A stretch of DNA of 64,000 bases, from assembly GCF_003289645.1 (NCBI RefSeq), contig NZ_QLYX01000007.1, positions 248,001 through 312,000 on the forward strand, given 5' to 3'. The stretch is from Actinomadura craniellae. GTDB taxonomy: Bacteria; Actinomycetota; Actinomycetes; Streptosporangiales; Streptosporangiaceae. The translations under genes and the position numbers were made by a program. Below the pieces are notes generated by a model. That model had not been told where the DNA came from. It worked only from the letters and a program-made list of their open reading frames with translations, and ran no database searches. Positions 36,269 through 48,093 of this stretch are shown here, in pieces; position 1 is the first letter of the stretch, and each line of letters begins with the position of its first letter.

Positions 36269-36818
36269 GTTGTTCCTCCAAAGTGAGTATCGGATTGGTC
36301 CCGCCCAGCGCCCTGCGCAGCGTGGTCCGGGCACGGTTCAGCCGGGAGCCGACCGTGCCATAGGAGATCCCCAGCGCCGCCGCGATCTCGTCGTGGCTGA
36401 GGTCGGCCAGGGCCACGAGCAGCAACACGTCGCGTTGGCCGCGCGGCAGCGCCGCGATCGCCCCGGCGAGCTTGCCGCGCAGTCCCTCGGCGCTGACCCG
36501 CGCATCGATCCGTTCGGTGTGCTCCTCGGCGTCGCGGCCCGGGCCGAGGCGGGCGCGGGCCCGCAGCGCGCGCGTCTCAGCCCGCTGGTGCCTGCCCACC
36601 ACCTTGGTCGCGATGCCGTACAGCCAGGTGCGCACACTCGCGCGTTCCGGGTCGTAGCGCCGGCGTTGCCGGAACGCCTCCAGGAACGTCTGCGCCGCGA
36701 CGTCGGCGGCGGCGTCCTGGCCGAGCCGCCTGGCCGCGTACCGGTGGATCTCGGCGAAGTAGGCGTCGAAGACCTCGTCGAAACACTCAGCGGGGCGGGG
36801 CGGAGGATCCCCTGTCAT
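36261..36818 (-). CDS. ECF sigma factor
   Basis: This 185-aa protein has region 2 (FDEVFDAYFAEIHRYAARRLGQDAAADVAAQTFLEAF in context) and region 4 (LPRGQRDVLLLVALADLSHDEIAAALGISYGTVGSRLNRAR in context). I chose the ATG at 36818 because GAAAGG lies 6 nt upstream; upstream ATGs at 36833 and 36851 are less supported. Its end overlaps the CU044_5270 gene, its likely regulator. Confidence 0.92.
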   Translation of the reverse strand: MTGDPPPRPAECFDEVFDAYFAEIHRYAARRLGQDAAADVAAQTFLEAFRQRRRYDPERASVRTWLYGIATKVVGRHQRAETRALRARARLGPGRDAEEHTERIDARVSAEGLRGKLAGAIAALPRGQRDVLLLVALADLSHDEIAAALGISYGTVGSRLNRARTTLRRALGGTNPILTLEEQHG

Positions 36819-36920
36819 GTGGTGCCTTTCCATGGCGCGGATGGCGGTCACATGGGTATCAACCGCAACCGGCTTCCGCTTTCCGCCCTCGCGACGGCGA
36901 GCCGGACGCGTCCGGGTGAA

Positions 36921-36946
36921 CCGGCCCCCGCCCGGGCGGGGGCCGG
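36921..36946 (-). terminator. Terminator of the sigma/GyrI operon
   Basis: CCGGCCCCCGCCC directly followed by GGGCGGGGGCCGG forms a stem of about 11 bp with a small loop, 9 nt after the GyrI-like stop. The sequence is shared with the remnant beside argG. Confidence 0.65.
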
Positions 36947-36954
36947 CCGCCGGG

Positions 36955-37440
36955 TCAGGCGAGGCGGAACTGCAGGTCCATGTCCCACTTGGCGGGGTCG
37001 GGTTCGACGACCGGGTTGGTGTTGTAGAGCTCCAGCCGGCAGCCCCAGTGCTCCGACCCGTCCTTTTCCGTCATGTCCCAGGTCAGCCCCTGCTCGCCGG
37101 CCCACTCCAGCACGGACTCGACGACGCCGGCGAGCCGGTCGGGGTGGCCGTGGTGGGAGGCGGTGACGTAACGGCCCGCGGGCAGGACGCCGGCGAAGAT
37201 GTCGCCCTCCCCCGCCACCGGCGCGGTGACCGGCACGCCCGCCTGCACCACCAGCCGGTCCGCGGCCATGTCGATGCTGTCGTACCTGAAGAACGGGGCC
37301 CCGGCGGGGGTGACACCGCGCTCGGCGAGCCAGCCGATCATTCCGGCGATACGGTCCCCGACCAGGCCGAAGCTGGTCATGGTGATGGTCTTGCGGATCC
37401 CGATGTAGGGACGTTCGGGCAAGTCAACGATCTGTGGCAT
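36955..37440 (-). CDS. GyrI-like effector-binding domain protein
   Basis: This 161-aa stand-alone GyrI-like/SOUL-type domain has IVDLPERPYIGIRKTITM at the start, GVTPAGAPFFRYDSID, IFAGVLPAGRYVTASHHGHPDRL and a late RLELYNTNP. Such domains bind small cationic drugs or xenobiotics; some hydrolyse them. The ATG at 37440 has AGGAGG about 8 nt upstream. It follows the sigma gene by 13 nt, so it is probably the sigma factor's partner or target. Confidence 0.88.
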   Translation of the reverse strand: MPQIVDLPERPYIGIRKTITMTSFGLVGDRIAGMIGWLAERGVTPAGAPFFRYDSIDMAADRLVVQAGVPVTAPVAGEGDIFAGVLPAGRYVTASHHGHPDRLAGVVESVLEWAGEQGLTWDMTEKDGSEHWGCRLELYNTNPVVEPDPAKWDMDLQFRLA

Positions 37441-37453
37441 GTCATGTCCTCCT

Positions 37454-38377
37454 TTATCCGTCAATACGGGATGGGGACGCCGAACTCATCGGCAGGCCGA
37501 AGAACGGGAACAGGCCGGGGTCCAGGTAGGTGGTCTCGCCGGTGATGAGGTCCCCGCCCTCGATGACGACCAGGGCGAACGGTTTCCCGTCCCGGTACTG
37601 GCCGAAGGCCGGGCAGCCATTGGCCCGCGTCGGCAGCAGCCGGGATCCCGCGCACGGTGCGCCGGACGCGAGCAGGACCGTCCGGATGCTCTCGCGCCCG
37701 CGCAGCCACCACGTGAACGGCGGCATCGACGACGTCGCGTCCTCATGCAGCAACGACACCAGGGCCGCCATGTCGGAGCGCTCGAAGGCCGATATGTAAC
37801 GGGCCAGCAGGTCCTCGTCCACCTCACCGGCCGGCGGCTCGACCAGGGGGAACCGGGCCCGTGCCCGCTGCAGGGCGCTGTTGACCGACGCGACGCTGGT
37901 GGACAGGAGGCCGGCCGTCTCGGCGGCACTCCACTTCAGGACGTCGCGGAGGATGAGGACGGCTCGCTGCCGGGGCGGCAGGTGCTGGAGCGCCGCCACG
38001 AAGGCCAGACGGACGGTGTCCCTCGCCACCGCCAGCTCCGCCGGGTCGAGGCGGGAGTCCGGAATGGGGTAGACCCACCGGTCCGGCGGAAGCGGATCGC
38101 CCAGCGGGGCGCCGGGGACGGCGGCGGGGCCGAGGTCCATGGCCCGGGCGCGGCGCTGCGGGCCCCGGAGCATGTCCAGGCAGACGTTCGTGGCCAGGCG
38201 GAACAGCCACGGGCGCAGCGGCCCACGCGAGGGGTCGTGGGTCCGCCACGCCCGCACGAACGCCTCCTGCACCGCGTCCTCGGCCTCGAACCCCGAGCCG
38301 AGCATCCGGTAGCAGTAGCCGGTCAGCTCACCCCGATGCCGCTCGAGGTCCCGATCACGCTCTCCGTCATCCGTCAC
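37454..38377 (-). CDS. ECF sigma factor with SnoaL-like C-terminal domain (SigG/ECF56 type)
   Basis: This 307-aa protein has region 2 (GFEAEDAVQEAFVRAWR, LRPWLFRLATNVCLDMLR), a linker with WVYPIPDS, region 4 (LPPRQRAVLILRDVLKWSAAETAGLL, ASVNSALQRAR) and a SnoaL-like tail (SDMAALVSLLHEDATSSMPPF). I chose the GTG at 38377; the upstream extension to 38503 looks non-coding. The fused tail suggests activity control without a separate anti-sigma factor. The GyrI-like gene follows. Confidence 0.88.
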   Translation of the reverse strand: MTDDGERDRDLERHRGELTGYCYRMLGSGFEAEDAVQEAFVRAWRTHDPSRGPLRPWLFRLATNVCLDMLRGPQRRARAMDLGPAAVPGAPLGDPLPPDRWVYPIPDSRLDPAELAVARDTVRLAFVAALQHLPPRQRAVLILRDVLKWSAAETAGLLSTSVASVNSALQRARARFPLVEPPAGEVDEDLLARYISAFERSDMAALVSLLHEDATSSMPPFTWWLRGRESIRTVLLASGAPCAGSRLLPTRANGCPAFGQYRDGKPFALVVIEGGDLITGETTYLDPGLFPFFGLPMSSASPSRIDG

Positions 38378-38518
38378 CGGAACTCGGTCACCTCGATCCG
38401 AAACTCGGCCGCCCCCTGCCCGCCCGGCCTTTCCGGGTGCGGGGTCGGCACGGTGTCGGAGCCAACCTAGGGCGATTTCGGGAGAGACGCCGCAAAGGGA
38501 CATTACGGTGTGGGCGGG

Positions 38519-39871
38519 TCAGTGTCCGGGAAGCCAGGTGCCGTGGAAGCCGGTGGGGACGCGGACCGGCAGGTGCACCTCCGCCACCGGGCGGGCCGCC
38601 AGGTCGGCGGCGTCCAGGATCGCCAGGTAGCCGGTGCCGCGGGAACGGTCGTGAGCGAAGGTCATCAGGTACCCGTCGTCGTCTCCTGACGCTCCTCGCC
38701 GGGGGACGAAAACCGCTTCGCCGCAGGTGTGCCCGGCGGGCAGCCGGTGCGCCTGCCGGGCCGCACCATCGGCGAAGTCGTACTTGTAGATCTCCGAGCG
38801 TTCCGGCATGGCCTCCAGCGAGAAGCTGGTGCCGTAGCCGAAGCGGTTGCGCCGCCCGACCTCGGTGTCGGCGACCCGCGGATACTCGACTGCGGTGTCG
38901 TCCAGGGGGCGTTCGGTGACCGTGCCCGCGGCAAGGTCCAGCCGCCACTCGTGGAGGGCGGGCAGGCCGCCGTCGAAGTCACCGGGGCCGTCGCGCCACA
39001 GTGTCGGCACCCGGCAGCCGGTGACCGTGATCGCGCCGTCCGCCTCCGCCGCGTTCATGGTGTGCCACACGTAGCAGGGCTCGACGTCGAACCAGCGCAC
39101 CGGACCGCCGTCCCGGCGCATCACCCCGAACCGGGCGCCGTGCCCGTCGTCCCACCGCCACGGCATCCCGCCGGCGGCGACCGCCGCCGGGTCGAAGACG
39201 ACGGGCAGGTCCAGGAAGATCGCGTGGTTCTCGGTGATGGCGAAGTCATGCATCATCGTCGCCCGCGGGACCTGCACCACCTGCGCCTGGAGCAGTTCGC
39301 CGGTCGGCGCGGCGCGGTAGTAGGTCAGGTACGGCGGGCGCAGCCGGGAGCCGAAGAACAGCAGCTCGCCGGTCCCCGGGCAGATCTTGGGGTGGGCGGT
39401 CATGGGGGTGCGCAGCGCGCCGTCGAAGGTGAACGGGCCGACCGTTTCCAGCTCCGGTGTGAGCCGGTAGGGGAAGCCGCCCTCCTCCAGGGCGAGCAGC
39501 CGGCCCGCATGCGCGATCAGGTGGGTGTTGGCGGTGGAGACCCGGTAGTCCACCCGCCCGGTGGCCTGGTCGAAGGCCAGCTCGAAGCGCGACCGGCCCG
39601 GGTGCTCGTACAGCGGCGTCCGCACGTACCGGTTGCGGTACCAGCGGGCCCGGCCGCCCTTCAGGGCCACCGCGTGGACCATGCCGTCGCCCGCGAAGTA
39701 GTGCGGTGACCAGCCGGTGCGCGGGTTGGGCCCGTTGCGGAGGTACACGCCGTTCAGCTCCTCGGGAACGGCACCGACCACCTCGGCCGGTTCCAGCGTC
39801 ACCTCCTCGGTGACCGGTGCGTTGTTCCCCGCCAGGTGGAGGGGCACGTCGGCGTTCCGCGCGGTCGTCAT
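38519..39871 (-). CDS. Carotenoid cleavage oxygenase (RPE65 family)
   Basis: This 450-aa non-haem iron dioxygenase has all four iron-binding histidines: H160 (MTAHPK), H208 (MMHDFAIT), H270 (YVWHTMN) and H443 (FHGTW). The start ELNGVYLRNGPNP and GDGMVHAV are typical. It cleaves a carotenoid or stilbene-like alkene; the substrate is unknown and no carotenoid synthesis gene is nearby. The ATG at 39871 has GGGAGA upstream. It stands alone between a sigma locus and a gene remnant. Confidence 0.93.
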   Translation of the reverse strand: MTTARNADVPLHLAGNNAPVTEEVTLEPAEVVGAVPEELNGVYLRNGPNPRTGWSPHYFAGDGMVHAVALKGGRARWYRNRYVRTPLYEHPGRSRFELAFDQATGRVDYRVSTANTHLIAHAGRLLALEEGGFPYRLTPELETVGPFTFDGALRTPMTAHPKICPGTGELLFFGSRLRPPYLTYYRAAPTGELLQAQVVQVPRATMMHDFAITENHAIFLDLPVVFDPAAVAAGGMPWRWDDGHGARFGVMRRDGGPVRWFDVEPCYVWHTMNAAEADGAITVTGCRVPTLWRDGPGDFDGGLPALHEWRLDLAAGTVTERPLDDTAVEYPRVADTEVGRRNRFGYGTSFSLEAMPERSEIYKYDFADGAARQAHRLPAGHTCGEAVFVPRRGASGDDDGYLMTFAHDRSRGTGYLAILDAADLAARPVAEVHLPVRVPTGFHGTWLPGH

Positions 39872-40156
39872 CTGCTGTTCTCTCCCGTCGTCCGGTTCGG
39901 CCGCGCCAGGATCGCGGGAGAATCGTCGAAGAAACAGTCTTGTTCTCGCCGGCGCCGTCAGCCGGTCGGAGAACCCGCAGCGCAGGACGGTGCCAAAATG
40001 GAAGAACACCGTTCCGCATCGCACCATCGTCACCAGCCGTCACACACGGGCCAGGTCGACCTGGCCCGTCACGGCGCCAGGGACCGCGATCAGGACGAGC
40101 ACGGCGCGTTTTCCATCGCCTCTCTACCGCCGGGCCGGAGCCGGAGCCTCGATGGT

Positions 40157-40309
40157 GACGTCGTCGAGCCGGTCGCTGGCCTCGTCCTGTTCTTCATCGG
40201 CGCGGTCGTCGTGCATCTGCGTGCCCGCGTCTTCTACAACCTGGCCTTTCCCTGCGCGTACCTCGCCCTGGCCGTCGCCACTCTCGCCCTGAGCACCACC
40301 GGCGGGTAG
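40157..40309 (+). pseudogene. C-terminal remnant of a DoxX-like membrane protein
   Basis: The frame ending at TAG 40307-40309 reads GLVLFFIGAVVVHLRARVFY then NLAFPCAYLALAVATLAL, the last two helices of DoxX-like proteins. No start or earlier helices are present upstream. The rest of the 39872-40365 gap shows nothing else I can name. Confidence 0.6.
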
Positions 40310-40365
40310 GTACCGGCCGGGCACCAGGGATGGTCGAGTCCTTGTGATGTGGCACGATTTCGCAG

Positions 40366-40815
40366 GTGACCAGCAGACCTGACCCGGCGCAGCGGCTGAG
40401 TGACCTGGCGCGGTTGCGGCGTGTGCGGGACCGGATCGATCGGGAGTACGCGCAGCCGCTGGACGTGGAGGCGCTGGCCCGTGGCGTGCACATGTCGGCG
40501 GGGCATCTCAGTCGCCAGTTCCGGCTGGCCTATGGCGAGTCGCCGTACAGCTACCTGATGACGCGGCGGATCGAGCGGGCGATGGCGCTGCTGCGCCGGG
40601 GTGATCTCAGCGTCACCGAGGTCTGTTTCGCGGTCGGCTGCTCGTCGCTGGGCACCTTCAGCACCCGCTTCACCGAACTGGTCGGCGTGCCGCCCAGCGT
40701 CTACCGGCAGCAGGTGGCCGACGCCCAGGCGGGGATACCGTCGTGTGTGGCCAAGCAGGTGACCCGACCGGTCAGGAATCGAGAAGCACCGGGTGGCGGG
40801 CCGCACATAACGTGA
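40366..40815 (+). CDS. AraC-family regulator
   Basis: This 149-aa protein is little more than an AraC DNA-binding domain with two HTH units: LDVEALARGVHMSAGHLSRQFRLAYGESPYSYL and LSVTEVCFAVGCSSLGTFSTRFTELVGVPPSVYR (in context). There is no N-terminal ligand domain. The GTG at 40366 lacks a good Shine-Dalgarno. Its stop touches the start region of a VOC gene, the usual actinobacterial pair in which it probably controls that gene. Confidence 0.92.
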   Translation: MTSRPDPAQRLSDLARLRRVRDRIDREYAQPLDVEALARGVHMSAGHLSRQFRLAYGESPYSYLMTRRIERAMALLRRGDLSVTEVCFAVGCSSLGTFSTRFTELVGVPPSVYRQQVADAQAGIPSCVAKQVTRPVRNREAPGGGPHIT

Positions 40816-40820
40816 CCGTC

Positions 40821-41231
40821 ATGGACATCACCATTCACTCGACCTTCCTCCCGCACGACGACCCGGAGGCCTCCCTGGCCTTCTACCGCGACACCCTCGG
40901 CTTCGAGGTCCGCAACGACGTCGGGCACGGCGGGATGCGCTGGATCACGGTCGGCCCCACCGGCCAGCCCGGCACGTCCGTCGTCCTGCACCCGCCGACC
41001 GCCGACCCGGGCGTCACCGATGAGGAGCGCCGCACCATCGCCGAGATGATGGCCAAGGGCACCTACGCCAGCATCATCCTGGCCACCCCCGACCTCGACG
41101 GCACCTTCGAGAAGGTGCAGTCCGGCAGCACCGAGGTCGTCCAGGAGCCGACCGAGCAGCCCTACGGGGTGCGCGACTGCGCCTTCCGTGACCCCGCGGG
41201 CAACATGGTCCGCATCCAGGAGCTCCGCTGA
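40821..41231 (+). CDS. VOC-family (glyoxalase/bleomycin-resistance fold) protein
   Basis: This 136-aa protein has VOC halves: IHSTFLPHDDPEASLAFYRDTLGFEV and ILATPDLDGTFEKVQSGSTEVVQ with final DCAFRDPAGNMVRIQE. Metal-ligand type residues include H5 and E134. The substrate is unknown. I chose the ATG at 40821; a GTG at 40812 overlapping the AraC stop is also possible and would couple the two genes. Confidence 0.88.
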   Translation: MDITIHSTFLPHDDPEASLAFYRDTLGFEVRNDVGHGGMRWITVGPTGQPGTSVVLHPPTADPGVTDEERRTIAEMMAKGTYASIILATPDLDGTFEKVQSGSTEVVQEPTEQPYGVRDCAFRDPAGNMVRIQELR

Positions 41232-41232
41232 G

Positions 41233-41685
41233 ATGAGCGCCGCCCCCCGCTCCCGCGCGCAGCGCCGCCGCGACACCGAGCACCGGCTCGCCCACGACAT
41301 CGACGTCTGGGTGGCCAGTGCCTCGGCGGACGGTGCGCCGTACATGGTGCCGCTGTCCTTCGACTGGGACGGCGAGTCACTGCTGATCGCCACGCCCGCC
41401 GACAGCCCGACCGGCAGGAACCTGGCCGCCACCCGGACCGTCCGGGTGGGGTTGGGCGGCACCCGCGACGTGTCCATGATCGAGGGCGAAGTCGATGTTC
41501 TCGAGATCGACGCGCTGCCACGGGAGCGGGGTGACCGGTTCGCCGCGCGCACGGGCTTCGACCCGCGCGCGCCGGCCACGCCGTATCGCTGGTTCCGCGT
41601 CTTCCCGCGCCGTATCCAGGCCTGGCGTGAGGTGAACGAGATGCCCGGCCGCGAGCTGATGCGCGACGGTCGCTGGCTGGTCTGA
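41233..41685 (+). CDS. Pyridoxamine 5'-phosphate oxidase-fold (F420/FMN) protein
   Basis: This 150-aa split-barrel protein has DVWVASASADGAPYMVPLSFDWDGESLLIATP, the usual PPOX/F420-dependent reductase pattern. It may bind F420 or FMN. The ATG at 41233 lies directly after the VOC stop, so araC-VOC-PPOX form one operon. Confidence 0.88.
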   Translation: MSAAPRSRAQRRRDTEHRLAHDIDVWVASASADGAPYMVPLSFDWDGESLLIATPADSPTGRNLAATRTVRVGLGGTRDVSMIEGEVDVLEIDALPRERGDRFAARTGFDPRAPATPYRWFRVFPRRIQAWREVNEMPGRELMRDGRWLV

Positions 41686-41815
41686 CCTCTCGGCCCCGTG
41701 GCCGAACCGAAGTGAAGAGAACTTGGACGTGCTGCTCGAAGCCGGTTGGATCGAGCCAGGTGACGGAGACCGCGAAGGCGGCCCCACCCGACAGACAGAT
41801 GATGATGGAGACACG

Positions 41816-44200
<2,385 letters not shown>

Positions 44201-44206
<6 letters not shown>

Positions 44207-44222
44207 CCGGGGACGGTCAGGC
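44201..44222. terminator. Bidirectional terminator between convergent genes
   Basis: GCCTGACC/GGTCAGGC (44201-44208 with 44215-44222), 6-nt loop, includes both flanking stop codons. Confidence 0.6.
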
Positions 44223-45188
44223 CGACCGGTCGCGGATGCTGTTGATGAACCCCGCGGCCGTGGCGGTGTCGCGGCAGGAGGTCAGGAACGTGGTGCCGTC
44301 GGCGAGTTCGAGGGACAGCGCCGGGCCCGGTGCCAGGAGCATGGAGCTGCCCGCGCCCTTCATGCCGGCCAGTGCCCATTCGTTCGGTTCGACGGTGACG
44401 GCCTCGGCCTGGACGATGTCGCTGATCGCCACCGTCCGCCGGATCGGACCGTAGGAGGCGCGTACCGTCCGCTGGTCGATGACCAGCCGGTAGGCGTGCA
44501 TGGGGACGAGCAGCAGCCCGGTGACGGCGACGGCCAGCATGGCCCAGCCGACGTCGCCGACGAGCGGAACGAACACGGCGGTGAGAGCGGCGCCGGCCAG
44601 CACGAGAAGCGCCGCGGCCCACCGCAGCGGCCGGATGGCGCGGGTCTCCTGCCAGGTGCCGCGTTCCGCGGCGCCCAGCGGCAGCCGCACGGCCGACCGG
44701 TCCGGCGCCCGGGCGGCCGGGGGCATGGTGACGCGGCCGCCGGCCAGGGCCAGGGCCACCAGCGCGCCCGCCAGCGCGGCCGCGCTGATGGCCGTGACCG
44801 CCACCGCCGGTGCGGGTGACGACGCCTGTTCGGTGGACGGGGCGTCCAGGGCGGAGTGCAGCACCACGATCACGGCGCTGGTCAGCGCCAGGGTGACCGT
44901 GGTGACCGCGAGCTGGATGCCGGTGCGGATGGCGTGGGCCTGTGACGCCGGCAGCCGCGTGGTGACGGCGAAGCCGACCAGGCCCAGCACCCACAGCCCG
45001 GCCGGCAGGCCGAGCGTCGTCGCCACGAAGGGCGCGACCGCCATGGTGGCGTCCGGGCCGTCGCCGCCGACCCCGGGGAGCCGGTCGGGGAGGCGTGACC
45101 GCCACGCCAGGGCGGCGGCGAGCGCGCCCGCGAGCGCTCCGCCGGGGATGATCAGCATGCCGACCGACCAACGGGCTCTGTTGTTCAC
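44217..45188 (-). CDS. DUF1648-like membrane protein with PH-type tail
   Basis: This 323-aa protein has about six helices (GMLIIPGGALAGALAAALAW, ATTLGLPAGLWVLGLVGFAV, two central and two near residues 190-230) and a soluble C-terminal part (YRLVIDQRTVRASYGPIRRTVAISDI). This layout is typical of DUF1648 proteins encoded beside small GntR regulators. Function unknown, possibly envelope stress. The GTG overlaps the GntR stop by 4 nt (GTGA), and AAAGGAG precedes it. Confidence 0.8.
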   Translation of the reverse strand: MNNRARWSVGMLIIPGGALAGALAAALAWRSRLPDRLPGVGGDGPDATMAVAPFVATTLGLPAGLWVLGLVGFAVTTRLPASQAHAIRTGIQLAVTTVTLALTSAVIVVLHSALDAPSTEQASSPAPAVAVTAISAAALAGALVALALAGGRVTMPPAARAPDRSAVRLPLGAAERGTWQETRAIRPLRWAAALLVLAGAALTAVFVPLVGDVGWAMLAVAVTGLLLVPMHAYRLVIDQRTVRASYGPIRRTVAISDIVQAEAVTVEPNEWALAGMKGAGSSMLLAPGPALSLELADGTTFLTSCRDTATAAGFINSIRDRSA

Positions 45189-45538
45189 ACGTACTCCTTT
45201 CGGACGAGCTGCACCAGCTCGTCGGCGTTCAGACCGGCTTGCCGCGCGGCGGCGACCAGGTCACGCAGGGCCTCGGTCAGGCGCGCCCGGTCACCGGGCC
45301 GGGTGCCGGTGATGGTCGCTCCGCGGCCCCGCCGCAGTTCGACCAGGCCCTCGTCGCGCAGCGCGGCGTAGGCGCGCAGCACGGTGTGCATGTTCACGCC
45401 CAGCGACCCGGCCAGTTCCCGGCCTGTGGGCAGCCGGTCCCCGGGCTGGAGCAGCCCCTCGGCCAGTCCCCTGCGCACGCAACCGGCGATCTGCTCGGCC
45501 AGTGGTGTGGGGCTGCTGGGATCGACACGGAAGAACAT
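45185..45538 (-). CDS. GntR-family regulator, YtrA type
   Basis: This 117-aa protein has a GntR winged HTH at residues 12-80 (PLAEQIAGCVRRGLAEGLLQPGDRLPTGRELAGSLGVN in context) and only a short C-terminal helix, as in the YtrA subfamily. It is coupled to the DUF1648 gene, which it probably controls. The start is leaderless: TACAAT ends 6 nt before the ATG. Confidence 0.9.
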   Translation of the reverse strand: MFFRVDPSSPTPLAEQIAGCVRRGLAEGLLQPGDRLPTGRELAGSLGVNMHTVLRAYAALRDEGLVELRRGRGATITGTRPGDRARLTEALRDLVAAARQAGLNADELVQLVRKEYV

Positions 45539-45544
45539 GTTCGT

Positions 45545-45560
45545 ATTGTACTAGAACAAT
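45545..45560 (-). promoter_or_regulatory. GntR promoter and operator
   Basis: On the minus strand the -10 box TACAAT (45545-45550) lies inside the palindrome ATTGT-N6-ACAAT (45545-45549 with 45556-45560). This is consistent with autorepression by the GntR protein. Confidence 0.65.
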
Positions 45561-45852
45561 GCGCCATGCGTCCACGGGTGAAGATCACCGGCCTGCACGG
45601 CCGGCGATCACGTGTGCGAGGGCAAGCTCAGAGCTATCCGTACCGGCTCGCCCAGGAGGATCTCGAAGCGTTCACCGGGCGTCCGGCTCCGTGCTGGGCC
45701 AGCGAGAACGGCCCTCGCCCACCTGCGCAAAGCACCGGCGTAGGCGGCGAGGGCAACGGAGAAGGAGAGCGAAACCGGGAGATTGCGGCACCGGCGCGCA
45801 ACAAAAGTCAAGGCAAGGAGGTTCACCGCTCCCTGCCACTCTCAACGTATAG

Positions 45853-47370
<1,518 letters not shown>

Positions 47371-47403
47371 ACGCGCGGTCGCGACCCGAAAGGACGCACC
47401 CGG

Positions 47404-47436
47404 CTCCGGCCTCGCCACCGCCCGGCGAGGCCGGAG
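47404..47436 (+). terminator. Terminator of the first rox gene
   Basis: A perfect 13-bp stem CTCCGGCCTCGCC/GGCGAGGCCGGAG with 7-nt loop, 33 nt after the stop. The sequence following it (GAGACCGG and CCGATGCTCC) resembles that after the second rox terminator. Confidence 0.7.
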
Positions 47437-47518
47437 ACCGGACCGATGCTCCCCTGGTACTTCCCAGCGTGCAGCCGCATTTCCCGGTTCCGGTAGGACG
47501 GGGAACGCGGGCCGGGGA

Positions 47519-47547
47519 CCGGCCTCGCCGGGTGGTGGCGAGGCCGG
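47519..47547 (-). terminator. Terminator of the VOC gene
   Basis: An 11-bp stem CCGGCCTCGCC/GGCGAGGCCGG (47519-47529 with 47537-47547), 22 nt past the stop of the convergent VOC gene. Confidence 0.65.
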
Positions 47548-47569
47548 GCCCCAGCCCGCGGTCTGCGGG

Positions 47570-47959
47570 TCAGGAGGCGTAGGTGGTGACCTTCCACAGA
47601 TGGCCGTCCGGGTCGCTGAAGTAGCCGAAGTACCCGCCCCACTGGGCGGGGGCCGCCTCCTTGACCACGCTGCCGCCGGCAGCGACCGCGTTGCGCATCA
47701 TCTCGTCCACGACCTCCCTGGAGTCGGGGTTGAAGTGGAACGAGGCGCCGCGGAATCCGGACCCCTCCGCAGGGACGCCGGCGTCCCCTGCCGCCGCCTC
47801 CCATTCGTAGAGGGCCAGCTGCGGAGATCCCTCGCCCAGGCTGAACGAGACGAAATGACGGGTGTCCTTGTCGATCTCGCAGCCCAGGCCCGCATAGAAC
47901 TTCTTGGCGCGGGCCAGGTCCTTGACACCGAGCATGATGGCGCTCACCTGCAGTGACAC
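47570..47959 (-). CDS. VOC-family protein
   Basis: This 129-aa VOC domain protein has SAIMLGVKDLARAKKFYAGLGCEI, FVSFSLGEGSPQLALYEW and a late GYFGYFSDPDGHLWKV. Substrate unknown. I chose the GTG at 47959 with AAGGAGA 6 nt upstream; an ATG at 47986 would place that sequence inside the gene. It is divergent from an ECF sigma gene. Confidence 0.88.
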   Translation of the reverse strand: MSLQVSAIMLGVKDLARAKKFYAGLGCEIDKDTRHFVSFSLGEGSPQLALYEWEAAAGDAGVPAEGSGFRGASFHFNPDSREVVDEMMRNAVAAGGSVVKEAAPAQWGGYFGYFSDPDGHLWKVTTYAS

Positions 47960-48030
47960 GGTTCTCTCCTTGTGGTTTCGGGGCATATGCCGCCTGCGCC
48001 GGCAGGCCGGACAGCCGGGCCGCGCCCGGA

Positions 48031-48057
48031 TGTCACATCGGCCTGGGTTTGCCGGTC
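48031..48057 (+). promoter_or_regulatory. Possible ECF41-type promoter
   Basis: TGTCACA (48031-48037), 16-nt spacer, GGTC (48054-48057) is close to the ECF41 consensus TGTCACA-N16-CGTC. It faces the sigma gene at 48094, so autoregulation is possible. Confidence 0.4.
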
Positions 48058-48093
48058 AACCGATATGACCGCCGAGGCAAAGGAATGTGACAG

